DNA from: Bolinopsis microptera
Taxonomy: Eukaryota > Ctenophora > Tentaculata > Lobata > Bolinopsidae
Assembly (NCBI RefSeq): GCF_026151205.1
Contig: NC_087074.1
Location: 5,764,001 to 5,828,000, forward strand
DNA: 64,000 nucleotides
Direction of reading: 5' to 3'
Each line of letters begins with the position of its first letter. Positions within the stretch are counted from its first letter, which is position 1. Both the position numbers and the translations under genes were made by a program. The notes under the pieces are model-generated. The model saw only the letters and a program-made list of their open reading frames with translations. It ran no database searches and was not told where the DNA came from. Below are positions 23,999-35,443 of the stretch, in pieces.

Positions 23999-25781
23999 TC
24001 ACAATGCTGGCAAGCATTACCGTCGCCCTTATATTCACAATACTATTTACCCCCTATACTATTATATCCCCTTTATTGTTTTCCAGGCATTAAGACTCAT
24101 CGAAAGTAGTTCAGCAGGTATATTTAAGTTCAAAACATTCTAATTCAATGTTAAAGATGACAGGAATAAGAAATAGTTATATGGAGGTTTTTAAGAAATT
24201 TGCGCAAAATACGCGCCAGCATGTTATACGAAATTAGGTAAAAAACCCAAAATCGCCATATTCAGGTGCCTTAAAAACCGTGTTAAAATTGAGTTAGAGA
24301 TCTGAAACTTTGCAGGGCGTCTAGACCTTGCCCAAATCGACTGTAAACAAAATTTCATGTTTCAGCAGTATCGGCAAGTGGGTTTTCTGGAACCCCTGTT
24401 TTACAACAGATTGTCGTGAAGCATATATATATATATATATATGATGTATAGACGCTTTGGCAGTCAATTGTAGCCTACATTTAAGTGTCCGTAGATCCAA
24501 AAGTATAAACGATACAGTCATCTCGAACCACAGGTTTTAAAGATAATCGTTTAAACTTCAGTTTACATTGTATTGAAAAATAATTTAACGTCATCATCAT
24601 CACTTGATGACGTCATCAAATTAAGTGTTTTTAAAACTTGATTTTTGACAAAGTAAGAAATTTTCAAATCGATTTTACACCATTAAGGAGTAATTATATT
24701 CAAAATCTGAGGACATTTTCACCTTAGATAATTGTTCAAGCATTCCGAAAATCTACCGGAAAAGTTTCCTACCTTGCTCCTTCATAAAGATATTTGCTAT
24801 TGAAGTTAGTGCTTTTTTAAAGAATAATTTTATAAAAACACAAAAGTTGTGAATTAGTATTCTCTGGTGTTGGGCCATCCCTTGGGTTGTGGAGCTCAAT
24901 TTTGCTTCTTAAAGGTGTAAATTGTGTTATAGGCTAGTTTTAAAGTTAAAAATCGAAAAGTTGCACACGTGGGGACACGCCCAAATTGATTTAAAATAGC
25001 TAAAATCACTAAAAATTTTGATTTTCACGATTTTTATCAACTTTGGAGTCCCCTTGTGATCCAAGTTCTTTTTGAAATCTTCTGAAACTTTTCATGCTTA
25101 TCAAACTATATATTAAATACCACTATGCAAAAATTTACGGTGATTCAATATTGTATGCGCATGCAACGTCCGCTCAAAGATTGCACGTGCGAAAGGTGAG
25201 AATTTTGCTCATTCGTGATTTCGAATATATTCTGCTTTCCACGATATTTAAATGGCATTATATATGAATTTAATGCCAACTTGAATGAGTAAAAAGTGCC
25301 ATATTCAGTCGGTTATCGACAGATATACCTACCTAAACACAAGGAAACGTTTTCAAAGGCAGAATTTCGAAATCGTTGAAATTACCTCCTTATTAATGAA
25401 GTTTCGACTGTGTAAATTATCCTGACATTATAATCAAAAAGAGATGATATTTGACCAAAACCCATAATCATGGGTAGAGTGTACCGCTGCCAGTGTCTCT
25501 CTTTTCCAAACAAAAGGAAATGATATTAATTTGAGGAACCGTCCGCTAATGCAAATTGAAACCGAGAATGAAATCGGTCGCTCGCTTTTCCGATCCCATT
25601 TAATAAGCTTTATTACAATTCGTAAGCCGTGAATGAATGGGAAAAGCGAGCGACCGATTTCATTCTCGGTTTCAATTTGCATTAGCGGACGGTTCCTCGA
25701 ATTAATATCATTTCCTTTTGTTTGGAAAAGAGAGACACTGGCAGCGGTACACTCTACCCATGATTATGGGTTTTGGTCAAA
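23999..25781 (+). mobile_element. 1.78-kb non-autonomous element, copy C
   Basis: Full-length copy closely matching copy A, with TC start, TTGATGACGTCATCAA (24604-24619) and foldback end 25450-25781. It contains a (TA)n tract near 24424-24441. The loop of its foldback is inverted relative to copy A. Confidence 0.8.
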
Positions 25782-25797
25782 TATATATATACATATT

Positions 25798-27497
25798 CAG
25801 GGATAGACGCTTTGACAGTCAAATGTAGTCAATTGTATCACGATTACACGATTTTTTACACGATTAGAAAATGTATTTGTTATACTGGAATAATAACAAT
25901 TTTATAATATAAAATAAATCACTTCCCTCTGAAGTAGAACAGATGATGGGAGAGCTTCAAACATGGCGATGGAGGGAAGCGGTGTCTCACCGCTGGGAGG
26001 TAAATTAATACCCGTATCGCGATGGTATCCTAAATTTAAGTTTCCATAGATTCAAAAGTATAAAAGATACAGCCATTTCCGACCACAGATCTTGAAAATA
26101 ATTGTTTACATTTTAGATTATATTGTATAAAAAAATTATTTGACGTCATAAACACCCCTTGATGACGTCATCAAGTTAACCGTTTTTAAAACTTGATTTT
26201 CGACAAAGTAATAACTTTAAAAATTGATTTTACACCATTTAAAAGTAATTTTTTTCAACATCTGAGGAAATTTTTATCTTAGATAATTGTTCAAGCATTC
26301 TGAAAATCTACCGGAAAGTTTTCTTATCTTACTCCTTCATAAAGATATTTGCCTTTGAAGTTAGTGCTTTTTTGAAAAATTATTTTATAAAAACGTCAAT
26401 TTTGCGATTTAGTATTCTCTGGTGTTGGGCTATCCCTTGGGTTGTGGAGCTCAGTTCTGCTTCCTATAGGTATAAATTGTGCATTAGGCTAGTTTTAAAG
26501 TTAAAAATCGAAAAGTTGCACACGTGGGGACACGCCGAAATTGATAGAAAATTGCTAAAATCACTGAAAATTTGTGTTTTCACGATTTTTATCAACTTTG
26601 GAGTCCCGTTGTGATCCAAGTTCTATTTGAAATCTTTTGAAACTTTGCACGCTTATCAAACTATATATAAAATACCGCTATGCAAAAATTTACGGCGATT
26701 CAGTATTGGATGCGCACGCAACAACCGCTCAAAGTTTGCACGTGCGAACGGTGAGAATTTTGCTCATTCGTGGTTTCGAACAAATTCTGCTTTACCACGA
26801 CAGTTCAATGTCATTATATATGAATTTAATGGCAACTTGAATGATTATAATGTTTTATGTTCAGTCAGTGATAGACCGATATGCTTACCTAAACACAAGG
26901 AAATGTTTTTAAAGGAAAAATTTCGAAATCGTTAAAACTTCCTCCTTATTAATGAAGACATCAGTTTATATTTCGACTTTATAAAGTACCCTGACATTAT
27001 AATCAAAAAGAGATGATATTTGACCAAAACCCATAATCATGGGTAGAGTGGACCGCTGCCAGTGTCTCTCTTTCCCAAACAAAAGGAAATGATATTAATT
27101 TGATTGACCGTTCTCAAATGCAAGATGATACCGAGAATGAAATCGGTCGCTCGCTTTTCCCATTAATTTACAATTGTAATAGATTAAGAAGAACTACCCG
27201 AAGGCAGCTGTACTCAGCAATAAAGAATCAATAAACTTCAGCTAATTCACTAACTACCAGTACCACCCTTATCCCGAAATACTAGGTATATCGACCCGAA
27301 CGCAACCCAAAGAGATTTTTACAGCATGTGATTGATTGTAAGCCGTGAATGAATGGGAAAAGCGAGCGACCGATTTCATTCTCGGTATCATCTTGCATTT
27401 GAGAACGGTCAATCAAATTAATATCATTTCCTTTTGTTTGGGAAAGAGAGACACTGGCAGCGGTCCACTCTACCCATGATTATGGGTTTTGGTCAAA
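25798..27497 (+). mobile_element. 5'-truncated, diverged element, copy D
   Basis: Lacks the TC start and begins within the GACGCTTTG...CAGTCAA region. A segment of about 190 bp (about 25838-26030) not found in the other copies replaces homologous sequence. From 26040 on it matches copies A and C with more differences. The foldback end (27019-27497) has a 180-bp unique loop and the variant GTGGACCGC. TTGATGACGTCATCAA is at 26159-26174. Confidence 0.7.
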
Positions 27498-29210
27498 TTG
27501 AATATAAAGTTTTTGAGCAATCACCCTGAAATTTTCGAAATATATTCTAGAGATCATTTGAAAAAGATTACCAAAACAAAATATTGTGATAGGCCTTTTA
27601 AACATTTTAATTCGATTTTAAAATTGACAGCCCTCTAAAAATCAAGCAATACAATATGCAATATAATATGCAATGTAATATGCAATATAATATACAATAT
27701 GATGATGATGAAAATCTTAATAAATAACTGGCAACGCAATTAGCATTTTATTCATTATTAACAATAAATAGTAGAGATCAAAGACTTTAAATTCCAACAG
27801 ACTAATTCTGAATTCTAAACACCCACATAACAATTGTATCACGTGGTGACCCCCACTGTCGCTTCACTATAGACCCCCTGAAGAGTTTTTACGATACAGG
27901 GGGAGCTGCGCACCCGTGCGCGGCGGGTCATACAACGTATGAAAACTTTTGACCAAAACCCATAATCATGGGTAGAGTGTACCGCTGCCAGTGTCTCTCT
28001 TTTCCAAACAAAAGGAAATGATATTAATTTGAATAACCGTCCGCAAATGCAAATTGATACCGAGAATGAAATCGGTCGCTCGCTTTTTCCATTCGATCAC
28101 GGCTTACGAATTGTAATTGGTAATAAAGCTTATTGATTAGAAAAAGCGAGCGACCGATTTCATTCTCGGTATCAATTTGCATTTGCGGACGGTTATTCAA
28201 ATTAATATCATTTCCTTTTGTTTGGAAAAGAGAGACACTGGCAGCGGTACACTCTACCCATGATTATGGGTTTTGGTCAAAAGTTTTCATACGTTGTATG
28301 ACCCGCCGCGCACGGGTGCGCAGCTCCCCCTGTATCGTAAAAACTCTTCAGGGGGTCTATAGTGAAGCGACAGTGGGGGTCACCACGTGATACAATTGTT
28401 ATGTGGGTGTTTAGAATTCAGAATTAGTCTGTTGGAATTTAAAGTCTTTGATCTCTACTATTTATTGTTAATAATGAATAAAATGCTAATTGCGTTGCCA
28501 GTTATTTATTAAGATTTTCATCATCATCATATTGTATATTATATTGCATATTACATTGCATATTATATTGCATATTGTATTGCTTGATTTTTAGAGGGCT
28601 GAAAATTTTAAAATCGAATTAAAATGTTTAAAAGGCCTATCACAATATTTTGTTTTGGTAATCTTTTTCAAATGATCTCTAGAATATATTTCGAAAATTT
28701 CAGGGTGATTGCTCAAAAACTTTATATTCAATTTGACCAAAACCCATAATCATGGGTAGAGTGGACCGCTGCCAGTGTCTCTCTTTCCCAAACAAAAGGA
28801 AATGATATTAATTTGATTGACCGTTCTCAAATGCAAGATGATACCGAGAATGAAATCGGTCGCTCGCTTTTCCCATTCATTCACGGCTTACAATCAATCA
28901 CATGCTGTAAAAATCTCTTTGGGTTGCGTTCGGGTCGATATACCTAGTATTTCGGGATAAGGGTGGTACTGGTAGTTAGTGAATTAGCTGAAGTTTATTG
29001 ATTCTTTATTGCTGAGTACAGCTGCCTTCGGGTAGTTCTTCTTAATCTATTACAATTGTAAATTAATGGGAAAAGCGAGCGACCGATTTCATTCTCGGTA
29101 TCATCTTGCATTTGAGAACGGTCAATCAAATTAATATCATTTCCTTTTGTTTGGGAAAGAGAGACACTGGCAGCGGTCCACTCTACCCATGATTATGGGT
29201 TTTGGTCAAA
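27019..29210. repeat. Long palindrome 1 (2192 bp)
   Basis: Order: foldback P (27019-27497), spacer F, foldback R (27948-28281), inverted F, inverted P (28732-29210). The two halves are nearly identical reverse complements about 28114; the clearest difference is ATTGACAG against ATTTTCAG in F. F holds ATATGCAATATAATATGCAA repeats and a GC-rich block CCGTGCGCGGCGGGTC. Confidence 0.9.
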
Positions 29211-29994
29211 TTGAATATAAAGTTTTTGAGCAATCACCCTGAAATTTTCGAAATATATTCTAGAGATCATTTGAAAAAGATTACCAAAACAAAATATTGT
29301 GATAGGCCTTTTAAACATTTTAATTCGATTTTAAAATTTTCAGCCCTCTAAAAATCAAGCAATACAATATGCAATATAATATGCAATGTAATATGCAATA
29401 TAATATACAATATGATGATGATGAAAATCTTAATAAATAACTGGCAACGCAATTAGCATTTTATTCATTATTAACAATAAATAGTAGAGATCAAAGACTT
29501 TAAATTCCAACAGACTAATTCTGAATTCTAAACACCCACATAACAATTGTATCACGTGGTGACCCCCACTGTCGCTTCACTATAGACCCCCTGAAGAGTT
29601 TTTACGATACAGGGGGAGCTGCGCACCCGTGCGCGGCGGGTCATACAACGTATGAAAACTTTTGACCAAAACCCATAATCATGGGTAGAGTGTACCGCTG
29701 CCAGTGTCTCTCTTTTCCAAACAAAAGGAAATGATATTAATTTGAATAACCGTCCGCAAATGCAAATTGATACCGAGAATGAAATCGGTCGCTCGCTTTT
29801 TCTAATCAATAAGCTTTATTACCAATTACAATTCGTAAGCCGTGATCGAATGGAAAAAGCGAGCGACCGATTTCATTCTCGGTATCAATTTGCATTTGCG
29901 GACGGTTATTCAAATTAATATCATTTCCTTTTGTTTGGAAAAGAGAGACACTGGCAGCGGTACACTCTACCCATGATTATGGGTTTTGGTCAAA
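27948..29994. repeat. Long palindrome 2 (2047 bp), overlapping palindrome 1
   Basis: R, inverted F, P, F, inverted R: a second inverted repeat centred near 28971 that shares its left part with palindrome 1. Each R and P block is itself a foldback, so the segment is palindromic at three scales. Confidence 0.88.
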
Positions 29995-31400
29995 TATCAT
30001 CTCTTTTTGATTATAATGTCAGGATAATTTACAAAGCCGAAATGTAAACTCATAACTTCATTAATATTTATATTAATAATTAGGAGGTAATTTCATCGAT
30101 TTCGAAATTTTACCTGACTGAATATGGCACTTTTTACTCATTCAAGTTGGCATTAAATTCATAAATAATTCCATTTAAATATCGCGGGAAAGCAGAATTT
30201 ATTCGAAATCACGAATGAGCAAAATTCTCACCTTTCGCACGTGCAAACTTTGAGCGGACGTTGCGTGCGCATACAATATTGAATCACCGTAAATCTTTGC
30301 ATAGCAGTATTTTATATATAATTTAATAAGCATGCAAAGTTTCAGAAGATTTCATATAGAACTTGGATCACAACGGTACTCCAAAGTTGATTAAAATGGT
30401 GAAAACAGCAATTTTCAGTAATTTTAGCAATTTTCTATCAATTTGGGCGTGTCCCCACGTGTGCAACTTTTCGATTTTCAACTTTAAAACTAGCCTATAA
30501 CACAATTTAGACCTTTAGGAAGCACAGTCGAGCTCCACAACCCAAAGGATGGCCCAACACCAGAGAATACTAATTCACAACTTTTGTATTTTTATAAAAT
30601 TATTCATCAAAAAAGCACTAACTTCAATAGCGAATATCTTTATGAAGGAGCAAGGTAAGAAAATTTTCCGGTAGATTTTCAGAATGCTTGAACAATTATC
30701 TAAGATGAAAATATCCTCAGATTTTGAATAAAATTACTCCTTAATGGTTTAAAATCGATTTGAAAAGTTGTTATTTTGTTAAAAACCAAGTTTTAAAAAC
30801 ACTTAACTTGATGACGTCATCAAGTGATTATGATGACGTTAAATTATTTTTCAATACAATGTAAACTGAAGTTTAAACGATTATCTTTAAAACCTGTGGT
30901 TCGAGATGACTGTATCGTTTATACTTTTGGATCTACGGACACTTAAATGTAGGCTACAATTGACTGCCAAAGCGTCTATACATCATATATATTATATATA
31001 TATGCTTCACGACAATCTGTTGTAAAACAGGGGTTCCAGAAAACCCACTTGCCGGCAAGGTCTAGACGCTCTGCAAAGTTTCAGATCTCTAACTCAATTT
31101 TAACACGGTTTTTAAGGCACCTGAATATGGCGATTTTGGGTTTTTTACCTAATTTCGTATAACATGCTGGCGCGTATTTTGCGCAAATTTCTTAAAAACC
31201 TCCACATAACTATTTTTTATTCCTGTCATCTTTAACATTGAATTAGAATGTTTTGAACTTAAATATACCTGCTGAATTACTTTCGATGAATCTTAATGCC
31301 TGGAAAACAATAAAGGGGATATAATAGTATAGGGGGTAAATACTCAAATAGTATTGTGAATATAATATAAGGGCGACGGTAATGCTTGCCAGCATTGTGA
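29661..31400 (-). mobile_element. 1.74-kb non-autonomous element, copy E (inverted)
   Basis: Reverse-oriented full-length copy: the foldback end comes first (29661-29994) and the TCACAATGCTGG start lies at 31400. The flanking base upstream of the TC on the minus strand is A, as in the other copies. TTGATGACGTCATCAA is at 30808-30823. Confidence 0.8.
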
Positions 31401-32136
31401 TAACAAATTATACCCGTAATATAATAATTGACGATGTCAATCTACTGAGCTATCGTTGCTTTTCGTAAGCGCGGCGAAGCAGAGCTAGCAACGATCTTGA
31501 ATATTATATACGCGAAGCAAAAATCAGCCTGTCATGTTCATTCCGCCGAATCTCTGTTTGTGAACATAATATGTGAAAGCGCACCATAGGTAAAATAATA
31601 ATTCGCGTGGTGTGTCCAGTGTCGAATGTCGGTGTGGTGACGTCCGCGTCCTCCCAAAAAACTTTATTGGCCAGGGCTGGGGCTAACTACAAAATTAAAA
31701 GACATAGTGAGCTTCCGGTTTATTTTACTGGGCCGCGCTCAGCCTGTCATTCCACCTGATCTCTATTCTTTTATGTTTATGAACATGATAGCCTGAGGTC
31801 CCCAGGTAAGGTTTTTTGCGGAATGTTCGCCGCGCCTTTAAAAAATATAAACGTTTCCCTTTTAAGAAAACGTAAAGAGTAACTTATTTTATTATGAGTT
31901 ATTTTAAAATTTCCAGAATAGTGATTTTTGGCCCGATCAAAAATTTGAAACTCTAACTTGGCAGATTTCTGCACTGAGCACTTTGATTGGTTACTGGGCC
32001 ACGCTCAGCCTATGTCATTTCGGTTAATTGCATAATCTTTATTCGTTAATGAACATGATACACTTTAACTTTGCAAATTTCTGCACTCTGATTGGCTGCA
32101 TTGTGTCACGTGCTAGCTGCCGCTCCTACTACAAAC

Positions 32137-32169
<33 letters not shown>

Positions 32170-32335
32170 AAACTAGACCTGCATAAGCCAGGGGAACGGC
32201 CCGTACAATATCGCTCGCCCAAATTTTAGGAAAATTCAAGTGAAATGGTCCTGAATGTTTAAGTAGAATGTCATTTATCTGCAGCATGATTTTTAATGGC
32301 AGAGTAAATATTTTCCACTTTTTCGTTGACAAACT
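31401..32335. other. Intergenic repeat debris upstream of the zinc-finger cluster
   Basis: No gene seen. It contains three copies of the CTCAGCCTGTCATT family (about 31515, 31725, 31985), a weak ATCGTTGCT/AGCAACGAT stem (about 31450-31495) and a (TA)n(TG)n microsatellite (about 32137-32170). A lone ATCGCTCGCCCAAATTTT near 32207 matches the terminal repeat of the element at 32473. Confidence 0.5.
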
Positions 32336-32472
32336 CTTTCATTTAGTTTTGTACTACTAATATGGAAAGTTGGGATTTTATTTGACAATGACGACAAGGT
32401 TGAATTTTGAGACGCAAGCCTAAATTGAATATTTTTATCAGATTTTGAAAATCTGATTATCTTCTGCCACTG

Positions 32473-32831
32473 GCTCTTACTAAATCGCTCGCCCAAAAAT
32501 TTCACGTGACTTTAGTTTTTTGGTTTTGCAACCGTACAAAACGGTTTTACATAAACCCTAACCCTAACCATAACCCCGAAGCTATCCATAATCTTAACCA
32601 CAACCCTAACCCTAACCTGAGCCCTAAATAATCGAATTCACGTTTTACTAGCCTGTCACGTGACCAAAACGGTTTTTCCCATAGCTATCCAGGGAAGCAT
32701 TTTAACCCTACGTCATGGGGGGTGATTCGGAATCAGCGTCCAAAAATAAACCGATCTAGATCACTTTCATGCCCAAAGAGCCTTTTCACAATAATTTTCT
32801 TAAAATTTGGGCGAGCGATTTAGTAGGAGCG
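32473..32831. mobile_element. 359-bp inverted-repeat element (MITE) with 10-bp target duplication
   Basis: Terminal inverted repeats of about 26 bp (GCTCYTACTAAATCGCTCGC then CCAAA). TCTGCCACTG is duplicated at 32463-32472 and 32832-32841. The same TCTGCCACTG occurs once, uninterrupted, in the paralogous upstream blocks of the other zinc-finger genes, which shows the empty site. A target duplication of 9-10 bp suits Mutator-like or related DNA transposons. No ORF. Confidence 0.85.
32549..32615. repeat. Telomere-like CCCTAA repeats inside the MITE
   Basis: Runs of CCCTAACCCTAACC and degenerate ACCATAACC units lie between the MITE ends. They match the animal TTAGGG telomere repeat on the other strand. 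Confidence 0.7.
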
Positions 32832-32841
32832 TCTGCCACTG

Positions 32842-33330
32842 CTATCAATTAAAATATGAATTGATGACCCAAGTACGAATTCGTAAATAAATCGAGGTTT
32901 GACTTTGGCCCTAAATTAACTCATAATTTTTTTCACATGGAATGATACCTTTTATTGACTTAGTTATTAACTTAGTCGACCTAATTTAGACAATGTTATA
33001 AAATCTTGCAACCAATGAATTATATGAAAAAGGAAAAAAATTCTTATTTAAATCAGTGCAAGCAGTTTTATTTCATTTTATCGCTGATAATTTCAATTAT
33101 TGTCGATAACATTCAAAATTTTGTTGGTTATCACAAAAAAATATTTGACCGATATTGCAAACTTAAGAGTGTACTTTGTTTTTGGTTACTTGCTAAATCA
33201 AATTTGATTATATAATTTATTTGGTATTTTTCATGATTGAGTCGTTACAAATTGTAGTAAATAATCTTGTTATATTTAATTCTGTTCGCTTAAGACATAA
33301 ATAATATTTATACAACAATTTTTATCAGGA
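32842..33330. other. Duplicated upstream block of zinc-finger gene 1
   Basis: Non-coding sequence shared with the regions before all the zinc-finger paralogs. Common landmarks are CCCAAGTACGAATTCGTAAA, GACTTAGTTATTAACTTAGT, ATTTGACCGATATTGCAAAC and CATGATTGAGTCGTTACAAA. The start codon follows TTTTTATCAGGA, which looks like a 3' splice site, so a 5' untranslated exon probably lies in this block. Confidence 0.55.
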
Positions 33331-34640
33331 ATGTCACTTCAAAAAACAGAAAGGTTTGATGAGATTGATATCAAAGAAGAGATGACAGACGACCAACAAG
33401 TTAACACTACTTCAACCTGGTCAGTATGCAATTGTAAATGCGAGGAAGATGACAGAAGTAACAATCTGAAAGCTGAAGCTGTGCTGTGTAATCAGCTTGA
33501 AGCTAGTTCACAACACTTCAACCAAGTAGGTGAAGCTGTAAAGATTGAGGATTTCAGGATTTCCCGTGATGTCCCGGCTAAAGATGAAAATTTGGACTAT
33601 AAAGAACTTCGGTGTGATAACTGTAACCTTGCGATAACAACATCGAATGTAATACCTGTGAAAAGAAAGTCTTCTTCTTTTCCTATACCTACTGAGTCTG
33701 ATTTTGGTATTCAGGCTGAAACTCTATCTATTGGAGAAACCTCTCCGTCTGGAAATAAACATAAGTTGAAAAAACAGAAACAAAAACACACCGGGGAGAA
33801 ACCTTATTCTTGCAGTTTATGTGATTACAAATCGAGTCAATCGAGCGATCTTGCTCGTCACAAACTGACACACACTAGAGAAAAACCTTATTTTGCAGTT
33901 TGTGTGATTACAAAGCGAGTCGATCATTCGATCTTGCTCGTCACAAATCGACACACACCGGGGAGAAACCTTATTCTTGTAGTTTGTGTGATTACAAAGC
34001 GAGTCGATCGAGCACTCTTGCTAATCACAAACGGAAACACACAGGGGAGAAACCCTATTCTTGCAGTTTGTGTGATTATAAATCGAATCATTCTGGGGAT
34101 CTTGCTCGTCACAAACGATCACACACAGAGGAGAAACCCTATTCTTGCAGTTTGTGTGATTATAAATCATATCACTTTGGCAATCTTGCTTCTCACAAAC
34201 GGACACACATCGGGGAGAAACCCTATTCTTGCAGTTTGTGTGATTATAAATCAAATCGATTGGACAAACTTGCTTCTCACGAACGGACACACACCGGGGA
34301 GAAACCTTATTCTTGCAGTTTGTGTGATTATAAATCGAATTATTCGGGGGATCTTGCTCGTCACAAACGGACACACACGGGAGAGAATTCTTATTCTTGC
34401 AGTTTGTGTGATTATAAATCGTATCGATCGAGCGATCTTGCTCGTCACAAACGGACACACACTGGAGAAAAACAGTATTCTTGCAGTCTGTGTGATTATA
34501 AATCGAATCAATTGAGCTATCTTACTGCTCATAAACGGACACACACCGGGGAGAAACCTTATTCTTGCAGTTTGTGTGATTATAAATCGAATCTATCGAA
34601 CGATCTTGCTCGTCACAAACTGACACACACAGGAGAATAA
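33331..34640 (+). pseudogene. C2H2 zinc-finger gene 1 (frameshifted)
   Basis: Starts [17 protein letters not shown] like its paralogs. A one-base deletion near 33891 (CCTTATTTTGC instead of CCTTATTCTTGC) in finger 2 shifts the frame; the remaining fingers continue in another frame to TAA at 34640. The original product had about 10 fingers of the type [12 protein letters not shown]...[11 protein letters not shown]. It stops directly after TGE, where a two-base insertion makes a TAA, and lacks the C-terminal tail of genes 2, 4, 6 and 7. Read straight through, the product is 394 residues, one finger and then nonsense. A sequencing error cannot be excluded. Confidence 0.8.
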
Positions 34641-35443
34641 CCTTATTCTTGCAGTTTGTGTGAAATCTTGTAAACCTTTTTTGGTTCATTGCTAACTACA
34701 ATTTGTAGATTGATTATAATATATTTTATTTGATAATTTGATGATTGAATACTTACAAATTATAATACACTTGAAACCCGCTAATTGAAAGCTTTGTTCG
34801 AGGAATTGTTAAAATTCAGTTATGTTTAATTTCTTTTTATCATCTAGTTCTGTACTACTACTATAGAGGGTAGGGATTTTATTTGACAATGACGATAACG
34901 TTGAATTTTGAGATAAGCCTTTGAACATTTTTATTAGATTTTGAAAAATTCTGCCACTGTTATCAATTAAAATATGAATTGATGGCCCAAGTACAAATTT
35001 GTAAATAAATCGCGGTTTGACTTTGGCCCTAAATTAACTCATAATTGTTTTCCATGGAATAATACCTTTTATTGACTTAGGTATTAACTTAGTCGACCTA
35101 ATTTAGACAATGTTATAAAATCTTGCAACCAATGAATTGTATGAAAAAGGAAGAAAATTCTTATTTAAATCAGCACAAGCAGTTTAATTCATTTTATCGC
35201 CGATGATTTCAATTATTGTCGATAACTTCCAAAATCTTGTTGGTTATCAAAAACAAATATTTGACCGATATTGCAAACTTTAGAGTGTACTCTGTTTTGG
35301 TTAATTGCTAAATCAAATTCTATCATATGATTTATTTGGTATTTTTCATGATTGAGTCGTTACAAATTGTAGTAAATAATCGTGTTATATTTAATTCTGT
35401 TCGCTTATGACGTAAATAACATTTATACAACGTTTTTTCAGGA
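34641..35443. other. Intergenic block between zinc-finger genes 1 and 2
   Basis: Non-coding, AT-rich, a copy of the shared upstream block, including TCTGCCACTG (uninterrupted) and GACTTAGGTATTAACTTAG. No other gene. Confidence 0.6.

Noticed and set aside
22073-24521. Conserved short frames (TVSFILLNLRTLKCRLQ...) in several element copies
   Set aside because: Conserved only because the copies are nearly identical; no start context or domain, and frames break in other copies.
28133-28390. 85-codon frame found twice (also 29552-29809, opposite strand)
   Set aside because: Explained by the long palindrome; it covers foldback and GC-rich spacer without coding character.
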